This document shows positions 52,984 to 62,343 of a stretch of 64,000 nt of DNA, piece after piece (position 1 is the first letter of the stretch; each line of letters opens with the position of its first letter). A model generated the notes under the pieces. That model was not told the origin of the DNA and made no database searches. It saw only the letters and a program-made list of their open reading frames with translations. Source of the stretch: CBDFKY01 sp965248995 (GTDB taxonomy: Bacteria > Pseudomonadota > Alphaproteobacteria > Rickettsiales > UBA998); the NCBI GenBank assembly GCA_965248995.1, contig CBDFKY010000005.1, positions 124,001-188,000 of the forward strand. The letters are read 5' to 3'. The position numbers were made by a program, and so were the translations under genes.

Positions 52984-54117
52984 TCACGCCTTGATAAGGT
53001 ATCGTGCTTCCAGTTTATCCATTGCCGCCTGAATATGCGCCCCGTTCTGGTGGCTATACCGTTCTACCATCTGCATGGTTTTATGCCCTGAAATCCGTTT
53101 AACGGTTGGCAAATCCACGCCCGCCTGTACCAAGTGCGTGATGGCGGTATGACGTAGCGTATGGCGCACCACAACACGCGGATCAAGCCCTGCCTTAGTT
53201 ACTACCCGCGTCCAAGGTTTTTCAATGTTCATGGTATGCCCACTACGGGCTGCAATAGCAGGGAAAAGCCATTCCTGCCCTGCACCTGCAATTTCTATAT
53301 ATCCCTTCAAGAATTGCGCTAAATGCTGAGTGATAGGCTGTTGTCGTGCCCCCGCCTTTGCTTCTGGTATGAAAATCATCATTTTATCCAAGTCTATATG
53401 CTCAATACGGATGGATAAAATCTCTGAACGACGCATGGCAGTTGCCAGACCGATAACAATAAAGGGGTAAATGTGAGGGTTCTGATCCTCTTTTGCCGCC
53501 TCTAACAGGGCGTGTGCCTGTTCTGTCGTAAGGTAGGTAATTCGTGCTCTTTCTTCTTTCAGTTGCCTGATATTGCAAGGCTTATGATCCAGCCACCGCC
53601 ATTCCATCGCTTTATAGAGCATATGAGAGAGTGCCGCTAATTCCCGATTAATCGTACCATGTGCCGCCTTTTCTTCCAAACGGTGCTTTTTATATCGTTC
53701 AATGTCAAATGTGGTAAGCTGTGCGAGTGACTTTGTCTTGAAAAAAGGGATGACGTGCTGATTCAGGCGGTGCGTCTTTGATTTTATATCCTTGCCCCCT
53801 TCCTCTTTGAGTTTTGCAAGATATTGTTCCACTGCCTTATCAACCATAAGCGTGGTTTTCCTGCCCTTGGGTAGATTCAACCTCCCTTCTTTGGCATCCA
53901 TTCTTGCTTTTTCAATGAACTCTTCCGCTTGAGTGCGGGTTGTGCCGTCTGATTCCTTGCCTATCACTCGATGGATGCGCTGACCATCCACCATGACATT
54001 AACAGAATAACGACCATCACCATTTGCAAGACGTTCAAAGGTAATGCCATGTTCCTGTAGCTTTTGACCTCCTTCCAGTTTTCGTGAGGCTTGACGGGTG
54101 AGAGTAACAAACTTCAT
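52984..54117 (-). CDS. int: Tyrosine integrase
   Basis: 377 residues. N-terminal arm-binding region, SAM-like core-binding domain (about 90-180), and catalytic domain with Arg229 (AMRRSEIL), His319 and Arg322 (HTLRH), GH in SGHKTMQ, and nucleophile Tyr354 (VERYSH). It belongs to a different integrase subgroup from the P4-type enzyme at 32849. 83 nt from the tRNA-Met 3' end. Confidence 0.93.
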   Translation of the reverse strand: MKFVTLTRQASRKLEGGQKLQEHGITFERLANGDGRYSVNVMVDGQRIHRVIGKESDGTTRTQAEEFIEKARMDAKEGRLNLPKGRKTTLMVDKAVEQYLAKLKEEGGKDIKSKTHRLNQHVIPFFKTKSLAQLTTFDIERYKKHRLEEKAAHGTINRELAALSHMLYKAMEWRWLDHKPCNIRQLKEERARITYLTTEQAHALLEAAKEDQNPHIYPFIVIGLATAMRRSEILSIRIEHIDLDKMMIFIPEAKAGARQQPITQHLAQFLKGYIEIAGAGQEWLFPAIAARSGHTMNIEKPWTRVVTKAGLDPRVVVRHTLRHTAITHLVQAGVDLPTVKRISGHKTMQMVERYSHQNGAHIQAAMDKLEARYLIKA

Positions 54118-54119
54118 GT

Positions 54120-54644
54120 TTATTGCCCTCCTTGCACTTTACCATTTTGCTTTTTGGTAAGGCGCGGTGGCTTGGGTAACGCATCCTTTCCTAATTCACC
54201 ATTTGCAACTTTTTTGAAAGTATCAAAATGCTCTCTAAGACCCTCTCTCATTTTTTGATGATAAATATGCGGATTTTCATCATTTTTTAGATGAAGAAAA
54301 CTATCACTAAGTGCATGGAAATAATCACTTTCAATAATTATTTTTATCAGCTTTTCTTCCTCAAAGTTCATTAGATTACGCCTACACGTTGCTAATTGAT
54401 ACAATCTATCGGATTCTTCCACATCCCATAAAAACTCCAGAAGATTAAGTTCTTTCCCTTGTTCATCGTAAAGCCCTTCAGCAGTGTCATGAATCGCTTT
54501 CTGTAAAGCCCATTCAACTACAGAAGAAATGGTACGACGTTGCTTGCGTGCCAAAAGTTCTAAGCCATATCTGATTTTAGGTTCAAGCCGTACCGTAATG
54601 CTTTCCGCCTTCGGTTGGTTTGAGCTATTTGCCTTGCGTGCCAT
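54120..54644 (-). CDS. Ribbon-helix-helix-like protein upstream of integrase
   Basis: 174 residues. Residues about 13-50 (ESITVRLEPKIRYGLELLARKQ, then RTISSVVEWALQKAI in the same segment) match an Arc/CopG-type DNA-binding fold; the rest is helical with a basic tail. It ends 2 nt before the integrase ATG, so it is co-transcribed. It is a plausible repressor or recombination directionality factor. Confidence 0.65.
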   Translation of the reverse strand: MARKANSSNQPKAESITVRLEPKIRYGLELLARKQRRTISSVVEWALQKAIHDTAEGLYDEQGKELNLLEFLWDVEESDRLYQLATCRRNLMNFEEEKLIKIIIESDYFHALSDSFLHLKNDENPHIYHQKMREGLREHFDTFKKVANGELGKDALPKPPRLTKKQNGKVQGGQ

Positions 54645-54796
54645 AATGTATCCTTAACGTCAAAAGTTCTATATAATGCCATATCCTTCTTACACCGATT
54701 CAATAACTTGTGTAAAGGACAAAATTGGATTATGTCTTTCCTTGTAAGACGATATTTATCGTAATTTTTATATCCAATGCAGGAAATGTATACACA

Positions 54797-55027
54797 ATGC
54801 AACAAACGACTCACTCTGTTTTCATTTTTCCTGATGGAAGAATGGATACACAAAATGCGGCTACTTATTTAGGATTAGCCGTCAAAACTCTCGCCATGAT
54901 GCGTTCCAGCGGGACAAGTCCTAAGTTTATCAAACGCGGCAAAGTGTTTTATTACCAGAATGATCTGGATGAATGGTTGCTTCAAGGTGGCAAATGCACA
55001 AGCACTGCACAGCAACGGATGCAGTAA
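54797..55027 (+). CDS. AlpA/excisionase-like helix-turn-helix protein
   Basis: 76 residues from the ATG at 54797. The core reads MDTQNAATYLGLAVKTLAMMR, SGTSPKFIKRGKVFYYQNDLDEWL: the MerR-like winged helix of excisionases, with a phage-satellite AlpA character. The 152 nt between it and the divergent RHH gene must hold both promoters. The prim-pol gene starts 1 nt after its stop. Confidence 0.78.
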   Translation: MQQTTHSVFIFPDGRMDTQNAATYLGLAVKTLAMMRSSGTSPKFIKRGKVFYYQNDLDEWLLQGGKCTSTAQQRMQ

Positions 55028-55028
55028 G

Positions 55029-55916
55029 ATGCGTGATAGTTTACACCACGCTGCACTTGCATATGCAGCGGCGGGTTATGCTGTGTTCCCTTGTGTGCCA
55101 AGGAGCAAAAAACCGCTCACATCCAACGGCTTTAAGGACGCGACAACTAACACGGCAATCATCAATGGTTGGTGGCAGAAATGCCCTTCTGCCAATGTTG
55201 CAATGGCTATGGGTGTGAAGTCTGGGGCATGGGTGCTTGATGTTGATTCACCAGAAGGGCAGGCATGGCTGGACGCGCAAAAAAGTTTGCCGATTACCCC
55301 CTTACAGCGTACTTACAAGGGGCAGCATCTTTTTTTTGCCATGCAGGAAGGGCAGGAATTACGCAATACGGCAAAGCGTGTTAAGGGCATAGATACAAGG
55401 GGCAATGGCGGCTATATTATGCTCGCCCCTTCCATTCACCCCGACACAGGCAAGCCCTACACTTGGGAGCGTTCCTTGCTGGACTACCTCTTGCAACCTG
55501 CCCCTAATAGCTTGATTGCCGCCATTTACCCCCCACCAAAACCGATGCAGCCATATGCACCGTGTCGATTGCGGGATGATTCCAGCGGTTCACGCTACGG
55601 GTTGAAAGCATTGGAGAATCAATGCAACACCATTGCACAAGCCCCGTCTGGTACTCAAAATCACGCGCTCAACAAAGGGACTTTCCTCATTGGAAAATTG
55701 GTGGGAGGTGGTGAACTTTCTATTTCCTGTGCCTTTCAATCATTAGTGAGGGCGGGGCTAATGATGCAGCCAAGTGCGGAAGTATGGACGCAAGCGCAGG
55801 TGGAGAAAATTGTCAAAGCCGCCCTGAAAGCGGGTGCGATGCAGCCTAAAAAAGCCTCACCGCATTCCAGAAAATTCACAAAGAAAAACCCCCTTGCCAA
55901 AGGGGTTCAAAGGTAA
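55029..55916 (+). CDS. Primase-polymerase (prim-pol) domain protein
   Basis: 295 residues. Bifunctional primase/polymerase N-terminal domain: AYAAAGYAVFPCVPRSKKP, catalytic acidic pair Asp71/Asp73 (VLDVDSPEG), and GIDTRGNGGYIMLAPS. No helicase part; the next gene supplies it. Starts at the ATG at 55029; upstream frame belongs to the previous gene. Confidence 0.85.
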   Translation: MRDSLHHAALAYAAAGYAVFPCVPRSKKPLTSNGFKDATTNTAIINGWWQKCPSANVAMAMGVKSGAWVLDVDSPEGQAWLDAQKSLPITPLQRTYKGQHLFFAMQEGQELRNTAKRVKGIDTRGNGGYIMLAPSIHPDTGKPYTWERSLLDYLLQPAPNSLIAAIYPPPKPMQPYAPCRLRDDSSGSRYGLKALENQCNTIAQAPSGTQNHALNKGTFLIGKLVGGGELSISCAFQSLVRAGLMMQPSAEVWTQAQVEKIVKAALKAGAMQPKKASPHSRKFTKKNPLAKGVQR

Positions 55917-55921
55917 AAATC

Positions 55922-57514
55922 ATGTTTAATCATAGCACTAATCTACAGACAGAATCAACCGAAAACCATGTACATGAGGCGATTGATAACGCTGAATATG
56001 ACCCAGATGCAGCGCCACCTGAAGAGCATTCCTACGATTCACTCATGGCGCGAGCAGAGAGTTTTACGCCTGAGACCAGCCCTGAGGAAATAGGTGCATT
56101 GCTCAAGGATACAGAGGGGCTGGACAGGCTTTCGTTAGAACGCCTCCGCAAAGTACTCAAAAAAAACACAGGCACAACCATAAGCGCAATGAAGGGCTTT
56201 ATCGCTGACGAACGCGAGGAAGGTGATGTGCAGGATGACCCTGACGATTTAGAAATGGCGCGGGAAATTATTGAGTCACTTGGGAAAGAAAACCTGCTTG
56301 GCACCACCGCGCATGTGTGGCGGTGGGATGAAAAAGGGGTATGGCTTACCCGTGAGGATCGGGAGGTCAAGCAATGGGTGCAGCATGGGCTGGAGCGCAT
56401 TGGTTACGCTGTCAAGAGTCATGTGGTGAATGGGGTGGTGGATGTACTAAAAACAGAAATACATGCCCCTGACCAGCAATGGAATAAGAATAACGAGATT
56501 ATAACTTTTATTAACGGTGCATTACATTGGGAAGGTGGAAAATGGATACTGAAACCGCACGAGCGAGAGGATTATTGCACCACCCAGATTCCCCACGCGT
56601 ATAACGTAAAAGCAACTTGCCCCCGCTTTATCCAGTTTCTACCAGAGATTTTCAGAGATGATAGTGACGGGAAAGACAAAGCCCTCCTGATTTTAGAATT
56701 GATCGGATACAGCATGGTAGCCCATGCCAATTTTGAGACTTTTGTATTACTGATTGGATCGGGTGCGAATGGTAAGAGTGTGTTGCTGTATGTCATCATG
56801 ATGTTGGTTGGAAAGGTGAATGTATCGGCGGTGCAGCCAGCACAATTCAGCCATAAGTTTCAGCGGGCGCATTTGCATATGAAACTGGTGAATCTGGTGA
56901 CAGAAATTGCAGAAGGTGGCGAAATTGCCGATGCAGAATTGAAAGCGATTACATCAGGCGAATTGACCACCGCAGAGCATAAGAATAAGCCGCCGTTTGA
57001 CTTCATTCCCTATTGTACCTGTTGGTTTGGCACGAACCACTTACCTCATACACGGGACTTTTCCGATGCATTATTCAGACGGGCAAAGGTGATTCAATTC
57101 AACCGCGTATTTGCCGAAGCAGAGCGTGACCCACAGCTTAAGGCAACGCTGGCAACAGAGATTGAGGGCATTATTGCGCTGGCACTACAGGCATATGCAG
57201 GGGTAATACAGCGCGGTGGAGTCTTTACTGAACCTGCAAGCTGCAAAACTGCCAAGCAGGAATGGCGCAAGGAAGCCGATCAGGTGGCGCAATTTATAGA
57301 GGAAAAATGCGAACTTACCCCTGATTCCACCATGCTTTCCAGTGACCTCTATATGGCTTACGATAACTGGACGCGGGGCGCAGGCATTACCCGCAAGCTG
57401 AACCGTAAAAACTTCACTAACCGCATGGAGCGATTAGGCGCAACACCCCGCAAAGGCACAAAAGGGGTACGGCTTATTGCAGGCATTCGTTTAATTGAGG
57501 AGTCGGACTTATGA
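55922..57514 (+). CDS. D5/P4-type SF3 helicase (phage/plasmid primase family C-terminal part)
   Basis: 530 residues. An N-terminal acidic region and a D5_N-like domain (about 110-250) precede the SF3 ATPase with Walker A GSGANGKS at 279-286, B' region and sensor GTNHLP, and arginine finger region ALFRRAKVI. The C-terminal wing (YDNWTRGAGI) is typical. Together with the prim-pol gene it should replicate the excised element. Confidence 0.9.
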   Translation: MFNHSTNLQTESTENHVHEAIDNAEYDPDAAPPEEHSYDSLMARAESFTPETSPEEIGALLKDTEGLDRLSLERLRKVLKKNTGTTISAMKGFIADEREEGDVQDDPDDLEMAREIIESLGKENLLGTTAHVWRWDEKGVWLTREDREVKQWVQHGLERIGYAVKSHVVNGVVDVLKTEIHAPDQQWNKNNEIITFINGALHWEGGKWILKPHEREDYCTTQIPHAYNVKATCPRFIQFLPEIFRDDSDGKDKALLILELIGYSMVAHANFETFVLLIGSGANGKSVLLYVIMMLVGKVNVSAVQPAQFSHKFQRAHLHMKLVNLVTEIAEGGEIADAELKAITSGELTTAEHKNKPPFDFIPYCTCWFGTNHLPHTRDFSDALFRRAKVIQFNRVFAEAERDPQLKATLATEIEGIIALALQAYAGVIQRGGVFTEPASCKTAKQEWRKEADQVAQFIEEKCELTPDSTMLSSDLYMAYDNWTRGAGITRKLNRKNFTNRMERLGATPRKGTKGVRLIAGIRLIEESDL

Positions 57515-57657
57515 AATGGGTGGCGCAAGTGGCACGAGTGGCGCGACACTGCATCGCAGTCACTTCTGGGATGAAATACATATATCATCCGCTAAATAAT
57601 GCCACTGGAAACGGCATTTATGCTTATATGTGTTTACTACAGAAGGGCGTGCGATGA
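57511..57657 (+). CDS. 48-residue protein joined by 4-nt overlaps on both sides
   Basis: The frame ATG 57511 to TGA 57657 overlaps the helicase stop by ATGA and ends in ATGA with the next start at 57654. A GAGGAG lies 9 nt upstream of its ATG. Basic, with a short N-terminal stretch of Val/Ala/Arg (WVAQVARVARHC). No family recognised. The double overlap and good ribosome site are the evidence. Confidence 0.5.
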   Translation: MKWVAQVARVARHCIAVTSGMKYIYHPLNNATGNGIYAYMCLLQKGVR

Positions 57658-58010
57658 AAAGTCGCGCCACTCACGCCATTCACGCCACGGGTGATTGTGG
57701 ATTGCTGGAAGCATTGGAAAGTGCATTTGCCACGCCTTCGCTACCCAATCCCGATAATGCCACCCACGCAACCGCGCCTGACGTATATTATGGCATTTGG
57801 CAGGAACGCGCTGCAATCCTCACCTATGAGGCAGGGTACACTAAAGAAATAGCAGAAGCGGCGGCGGTGATTTTCTGCATCAGCCCACCCGCAGAAATTG
57901 ACCTGAACGCGTGGCAGCATGTCATGGATATTCTGGGACACGGGCTGGATGATTATGCGCGACAAACAACCTCACAAAACCTCACAAAAGGAACCCTAGA
58001 TCATGACTGA
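57654..58010 (+). CDS. Hypothetical island protein
   Basis: 118 residues from the ATG at 57654 (a GTG 24 nt upstream is possible). Unrecognised. The central part YYGIWQERAAILTYEAGYTKEIAEAAA (in pieces) is reminiscent of small proteins that follow primases in phages and satellites. Overlaps DUF5681 by 8 nt. Confidence 0.55.
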   Translation: MKSRATHAIHATGDCGLLEALESAFATPSLPNPDNATHATAPDVYYGIWQERAAILTYEAGYTKEIAEAAAVIFCISPPAEIDLNAWQHVMDILGHGLDDYARQTTSQNLTKGTLDHD

Positions 58011-58473
58011 CAAAAAACCTGCCAACAATACACCTGAAAATACAGGTCGAATACAGGTGGGGAAGTTTCAGCCTGGGCAATCGGGCAACCCAGCGGGGAA
58101 ACCCAAAGGGGCGCGGCATAAGGTAACGCTGGCAGTGCAGGCGTTACTGGAAGAGGAAGCCGAAGCCATATCGCGCAAGGCGATTGAACTGGCAAAAGCA
58201 GGCGATATGACGGCGATACGGCTGGTACTGGAGCGGGTACTACCACCGCGCAAAGATGCACCTGTGCTTTTTACGATCCCCAAAGCCACCACCCCTGAAG
58301 AAATCAGCGCGGCGATGGATGCACTGATTCAAGCGGTGGCAGGTGGCGAACTCACCCCGCAGGAAGGACATGCGATTGCTTCCTTGCTGGAAGGACAGCG
58401 GCGCATATTAGAAACCACCCTGCTTGCCCGCAAAATGGATGCGCTGCAAGCCGTTATCGCGCAGAGGAAATAA
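58003..58473 (+). CDS. DUF5681 protein (possible small-terminase-like)
   Basis: 156 residues. It opens with a QPGQSGNPAGKPKGARHK stretch, the DUF5681 signature, then EEAEAISRKAIELAKAGDMTAIRLVLERVLPPRKDAP in parts, closely matching the protein at 38524 in the first island. The C-terminal helices (AVAGGELTPQEG) are also shared. A DNA-binding role in packaging is a guess from family neighbourhoods. Confidence 0.8.
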   Translation: MTDKKPANNTPENTGRIQVGKFQPGQSGNPAGKPKGARHKVTLAVQALLEEEAEAISRKAIELAKAGDMTAIRLVLERVLPPRKDAPVLFTIPKATTPEEISAAMDALIQAVAGGELTPQEGHAIASLLEGQRRILETTLLARKMDALQAVIAQRK

Positions 58474-58475
58474 CC

Positions 58476-59210
58476 ATGAAACCAACCCCCGCCGCTACTC
58501 TTAAATGTGCCCAATCCCTGACTGGCAAAGAAGTCTTCGCTTTGACGCTGCAACGTCACTTGGATGCGTGGCAGAAATTGCCACCCACCTTCAGTGAAGG
58601 TGAGATTGCGCGCATGGTGGCGGAGTTTGACCGCCGCCCAGATGAAGGACATGCCTATAACGCATGGTGGAAAATGTATGATATGATCCAGCATGTGAGT
58701 ACCGAAGCCCGCAGGTTAGCAATGGAAGCGGCATGGCGCATCAGTATTGAAACAGACTGGATGTTACGCATCTCACAGCGCATCAACCGACAGGATGAGA
58801 GCACACGCAATCCCACACCTGAAGCACTGGCACGGCTGGAGAAGTCTCTCACCTTCATTCAAGTGATCATTGGTGGCTTTTTGCGGTGGAACATGCTGGT
58901 GGACGTATTTGTAACGCTGCATGGCTGTGACGTGAGTGTGATGACAGGGCGCGAGCGGCGCATCCTGGAGCAGAGTGTAGAGCATTGTAACTGGACAATA
59001 GAGTGTTTTACCGATGACCTGACCTATGCAGCGTGCCGTGAGGATAAAGAACTGGATACCTATACCCTTGCTCTCCCCAATCTCACCATGACCCCGCCTG
59101 ATATTCCAGCGAGCCTTGCCGATGACCTTAAAGCCGCGATTGTGACATGCCACCGCGAGCGCGAAGTGTGGAAAGTGACAGAGGCGTTTGACATTTCCCT
59201 TTATTGCTAA
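58476..59210 (+). CDS. Unknown protein, first of a tandem paralogous pair
   Basis: 244 residues, unrecognised. Helical, His/Trp-rich, no signal peptide. Its segment SLTGKEVFALTLQRHLDAW followed by PPTFSEGEIARMV lines up with SGKEAFLVIMQGYVERTL and APTFTDPEIERMM in the next gene, and the DMIQHV/DVMQVA stretch after it also matches. So these are diverged duplicates. Follows DUF5681 by 2 nt. Confidence 0.55.
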   Translation: MKPTPAATLKCAQSLTGKEVFALTLQRHLDAWQKLPPTFSEGEIARMVAEFDRRPDEGHAYNAWWKMYDMIQHVSTEARRLAMEAAWRISIETDWMLRISQRINRQDESTRNPTPEALARLEKSLTFIQVIIGGFLRWNMLVDVFVTLHGCDVSVMTGRERRILEQSVEHCNWTIECFTDDLTYAACREDKELDTYTLALPNLTMTPPDIPASLADDLKAAIVTCHREREVWKVTEAFDISLYC

Positions 59211-59291
59211 GGGAGATGATAATAAACGCACTGCCCTCACAGGAATCTGGACGCGCTGCACAGCCTGCTTCTCAAACGATAGGATGACATC

Positions 59292-60059
59292 ATGACCATC
59301 ACCAAAGCCCAAACAACCCGCCTGCTCACACAATTATCAGGCAAGGAGGCGTTTCTTGTCATCATGCAGGGGTATGTGGAACGTACCTTAAAAGAAGCCC
59401 CTACCTTCACTGACCCTGAAATAGAACGCATGATGGATGCAATGTGGAGCAATCCGCAGCGCGCCTACGAATACCGCAGGATGCGTGATGCCCATGATGT
59501 CATGCAGGTCGCCATGTATGAGGGGAGGATTGCGGCACTGAACGCACTGAACGCCATGCAGGGACAAATGATGCTAACCAACCGCATGACCAGATTCCAT
59601 AGTGCCAGCCCGCCAGATTACGCTAAAATCACCGCATGGGCGGCAGAGGATACCCCGTTTTTACAGCGGCAACATCACTATATTTTGCATTGTCTGGAAT
59701 GGTATCAACTATGGCGGGTAGTACTGGAAGCGTTTGATACAGTATTTTCCACCCGTATGGTGGACATGCTGACACATGAGGCAGAACGGCTGGAAATGTT
59801 CACTGTCCTTTACCATGACCGTATGGAATGGTATGACGATGATATTGTTTTCGCCCGTATGATGGCTTCCAGAGGATCAGAAGAATCCTGTAAAACCTTG
59901 TCTGCGGAAGTCACCGAATCAGGGGAAGATATAAGCGCGTGGCGGCTTCCCGAAGCGGATAAGCAAGCGCATGATGACAGGCTGCAACGCTGCATTACCT
60001 ACCTGCATCAATGCCCTGACCAGCCCTTCCATAAAGTGCTGGAGGTGGTGGGGGTATAG
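59292..60059 (+). CDS. Unknown protein, second of a tandem paralogous pair
   Basis: 255 residues. It shares the N-terminal third with the 58476 product (GKE.F ... PTF...EI.RM), and the overall helical plan, but the C-terminal part is more acidic (EEWYDDDIVF-like). No family known. The 81-nt gap before it shows no clear gene. Confidence 0.55.
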   Translation: MTITKAQTTRLLTQLSGKEAFLVIMQGYVERTLKEAPTFTDPEIERMMDAMWSNPQRAYEYRRMRDAHDVMQVAMYEGRIAALNALNAMQGQMMLTNRMTRFHSASPPDYAKITAWAAEDTPFLQRQHHYILHCLEWYQLWRVVLEAFDTVFSTRMVDMLTHEAERLEMFTVLYHDRMEWYDDDIVFARMMASRGSEESCKTLSAEVTESGEDISAWRLPEADKQAHDDRLQRCITYLHQCPDQPFHKVLEVVGV

Positions 60060-60112
60060 CGAACCCTACTTAAAATGATTTTATCGTGTAAATTATCTGC
60101 CCCGCACCAGCT

Positions 60113-60141
60113 TTGACCAATACGAAAGAATAGGCTATCAA
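60113..60141 (+). promoter_or_regulatory. Candidate promoter of the restriction-modification operon
   Basis: TTGACC (60113-60118), 17-nt spacer, TATCAA (60136-60141): a fair sigma-70 match in the 136-nt gap ahead of the hsdM-like gene, about 50 nt before its ATG. Confidence 0.35.
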
Positions 60142-60195
60142 GCTACTAATAGGAAAACGTAACATATGCTTTTCGCATAAAAATAAACGGACATC

Positions 60196-62343
60196 ATGGC
60201 AGAAACCCTTACACAAACACTCAAAGATGGCGTAAATGCTGGGCTGATTTCCTTTGATGAAGAGCGCAAATACGTTACCTATACCCACCAAAACAAGCGC
60301 CGTAACTTTACGAATCCTGAAGAGCAAGTGCAGGCAGAAACCTATGTAAAGCTGGTGCAAGTCTATGGCTATAAACCGCAGCGCATCATACAGTTTACAT
60401 CTGTTACACTGGGTTCTTCAGTGCGTGAAGCGGATATGATTGTTTATAATGACGATAAACATCACTCCCCTCATATTGTTGTGGAGTGCAAACGGCAGGA
60501 AGTTTCAGAATTAGAGTTCAAGCAAGCCATTGAGCAATGCTTTAGCTATGCGGTGGCAATAGGTGCAAAATATGTTTGGACGACATCGGGCATCAAGGAT
60601 GAATACTATCAAGTCCCAAGTGAAACACCCAAAGCGCGTATTTCTATTCCAGACATCCCGCAATATGGGGTGGATAAGCTGGCAAAATATAAATACGCCA
60701 AAGGTGGCGGTTCATTGAAAGGGCAACGGCTTTTTGAACTGGAAAAGGTAACAGAAGATGAACTGACCAGACGTTTCAAGCAAGCGCATAATGCCCTATG
60801 GGGCGGTGGTGAATTGAACCCTTCCGCAGCATTTGACGAACTGGACAAACTGATTTTCTGCAAAATATGGGATGAACGCAGACCCCGCAAGCAGGGCGAA
60901 CCTTACGACTTTCAGGTATTCAGTGAAGAAACGCCTTCCAAAACAAATGCGGAATTACTTACGCGCATTAAAAACCTTTATGAGGAAGGACGCAAAAAAG
61001 ACCCTGAAGTGTTCAAGGATGACATACGCCTTTCTGCCGAAAAATTGCGTACCGTGGTAGGGTATCTAGAATCGGTCAACCTGAACGAAACCGATTTGGA
61101 TAGTAAAGGACGCGCCTTTGAAACTTTCATGGGATCATTTTTCCGTGGTGATTTCGGGCAGTATTTTACACCCCGCCCTATCGTGAAATTCATTGTAGAT
61201 TGCCTCCCTATTACCCATGAATCCTTAGTACTGGATACGTCATGCGGTAGTGGTGGCTTTTTGCTTCATGCGCTGGATAAGGTGCGGCGTGAAGCGGATG
61301 AATACTACCCCGATGAAACGGGTAAGAACGGGACACAGGAAAGCGCAAGACATCATCGTCACTGGCATGATTTCGCAGAAAAGAAACTGTATGGCATTGA
61401 GATTAACGAGCAAATCGCCCGTACCGCTAAAATGAACATGATTATTCATGATGACGGACACACGAATGTCATTGCAGCGGATGGGTTATTGAGTGACCAC
61501 GACCTACAGGAAAAGACAAAAAACCACGGCTTTCAGTATAGCCGTTTTGACTACATCATTACGAATCCGCCTTTTGGCTCAACGGTACGGCAAACCGAAC
61601 AAGCCTACATGAAAAACTACGGCTTCGCACAAAAAGAAGCGGATTGGTTGAATCTGACCGCCAAAGAAACAGAGCGCGATAACCAAAGCACTGAAGTCCT
61701 CTTTATTGAACAATGCCATAATTTTTTGCGCGAAGGTGGCTATTTGGCAATCGTCATCCCTGACGGTATCCTCACCAATTCCAGTCTGCAATATGTCCGT
61801 GACGGGATTGAAGAAAAGTTCCGTATCATTGCAGTGATTTCCATGCCTCAAACGGCATTTTCTGCTACAGGTGCGGGCGTGAAAAGCTCTGTCATGTTTC
61901 TGAAAAAACATGATGAAGCTATTTCTGAACATATCCGTAATCAAAAAATGCGCCTGCAGGATGAAGCCAAACACACGCACCACTACCAACAGGAATGTGA
62001 TAAAATTGAAGGCGAAAAAAAGCAGCATATCAAAACATTGCGCGGATTCGAGAATACGGAAGGGTTAAGCGGTGCAGCCCTCACCAAAACGGAAGCATAT
62101 AAAGAATGGAAGAAGGGGGTTGATGAAGAATACCGCGAACGGATCAATGCACTCAAAGACACGTTACAGGAGGCATATACCAAAGCACGTTGCGCGGCAT
62201 TGCAGGACTACCCTATCTTCATGGCGATTGCAGAGGATATAGGCTATGATGCAACAGGTAAACCGTCAGGAAAAGATGACCTGCCCCTGATTACACATGA
62301 ACTCTCACGCTTCATTGGAGCCATGAATCAGGGGGAAGCATGA
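60196..62343 (+). CDS. HSDR_N nuclease-like domain fused to HsdM methyltransferase
   Basis: 715 residues. N-terminal part (about 20-145) matches the HSDR_N type of PD-(D/E)XK fold: Asp80 in EADMIVY and Glu97-Cys-Lys99 in VVECKRQ, a typical D...ExK site, then a conserved Gln near 110. A helical HsdM N-domain (about 180-300) follows. The N6-adenine methyltransferase has the SAM motif LDTSCGSGGF at 346-355 and the catalytic NPPFGS at 457-462. No separate HsdR is in the window. Overlaps hsdS by 4 nt. Confidence 0.85.
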   Translation: MAETLTQTLKDGVNAGLISFDEERKYVTYTHQNKRRNFTNPEEQVQAETYVKLVQVYGYKPQRIIQFTSVTLGSSVREADMIVYNDDKHHSPHIVVECKRQEVSELEFKQAIEQCFSYAVAIGAKYVWTTSGIKDEYYQVPSETPKARISIPDIPQYGVDKLAKYKYAKGGGSLKGQRLFELEKVTEDELTRRFKQAHNALWGGGELNPSAAFDELDKLIFCKIWDERRPRKQGEPYDFQVFSEETPSKTNAELLTRIKNLYEEGRKKDPEVFKDDIRLSAEKLRTVVGYLESVNLNETDLDSKGRAFETFMGSFFRGDFGQYFTPRPIVKFIVDCLPITHESLVLDTSCGSGGFLLHALDKVRREADEYYPDETGKNGTQESARHHRHWHDFAEKKLYGIEINEQIARTAKMNMIIHDDGHTNVIAADGLLSDHDLQEKTKNHGFQYSRFDYIITNPPFGSTVRQTEQAYMKNYGFAQKEADWLNLTAKETERDNQSTEVLFIEQCHNFLREGGYLAIVIPDGILTNSSLQYVRDGIEEKFRIIAVISMPQTAFSATGAGVKSSVMFLKKHDEAISEHIRNQKMRLQDEAKHTHHYQQECDKIEGEKKQHIKTLRGFENTEGLSGAALTKTEAYKEWKKGVDEEYRERINALKDTLQEAYTKARCAALQDYPIFMAIAEDIGYDATGKPSGKDDLPLITHELSRFIGAMNQGEA

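Noticed and set aside
59216..59287. 23-residue frame between the paralogous pair
   Set aside because: The ribosome-site-like GGGAG is too close to the ATG and nothing else supports it.
61983..62183. Minus-strand frames inside the HsdM gene
   Set aside because: Shadows of a well-supported methyltransferase frame.
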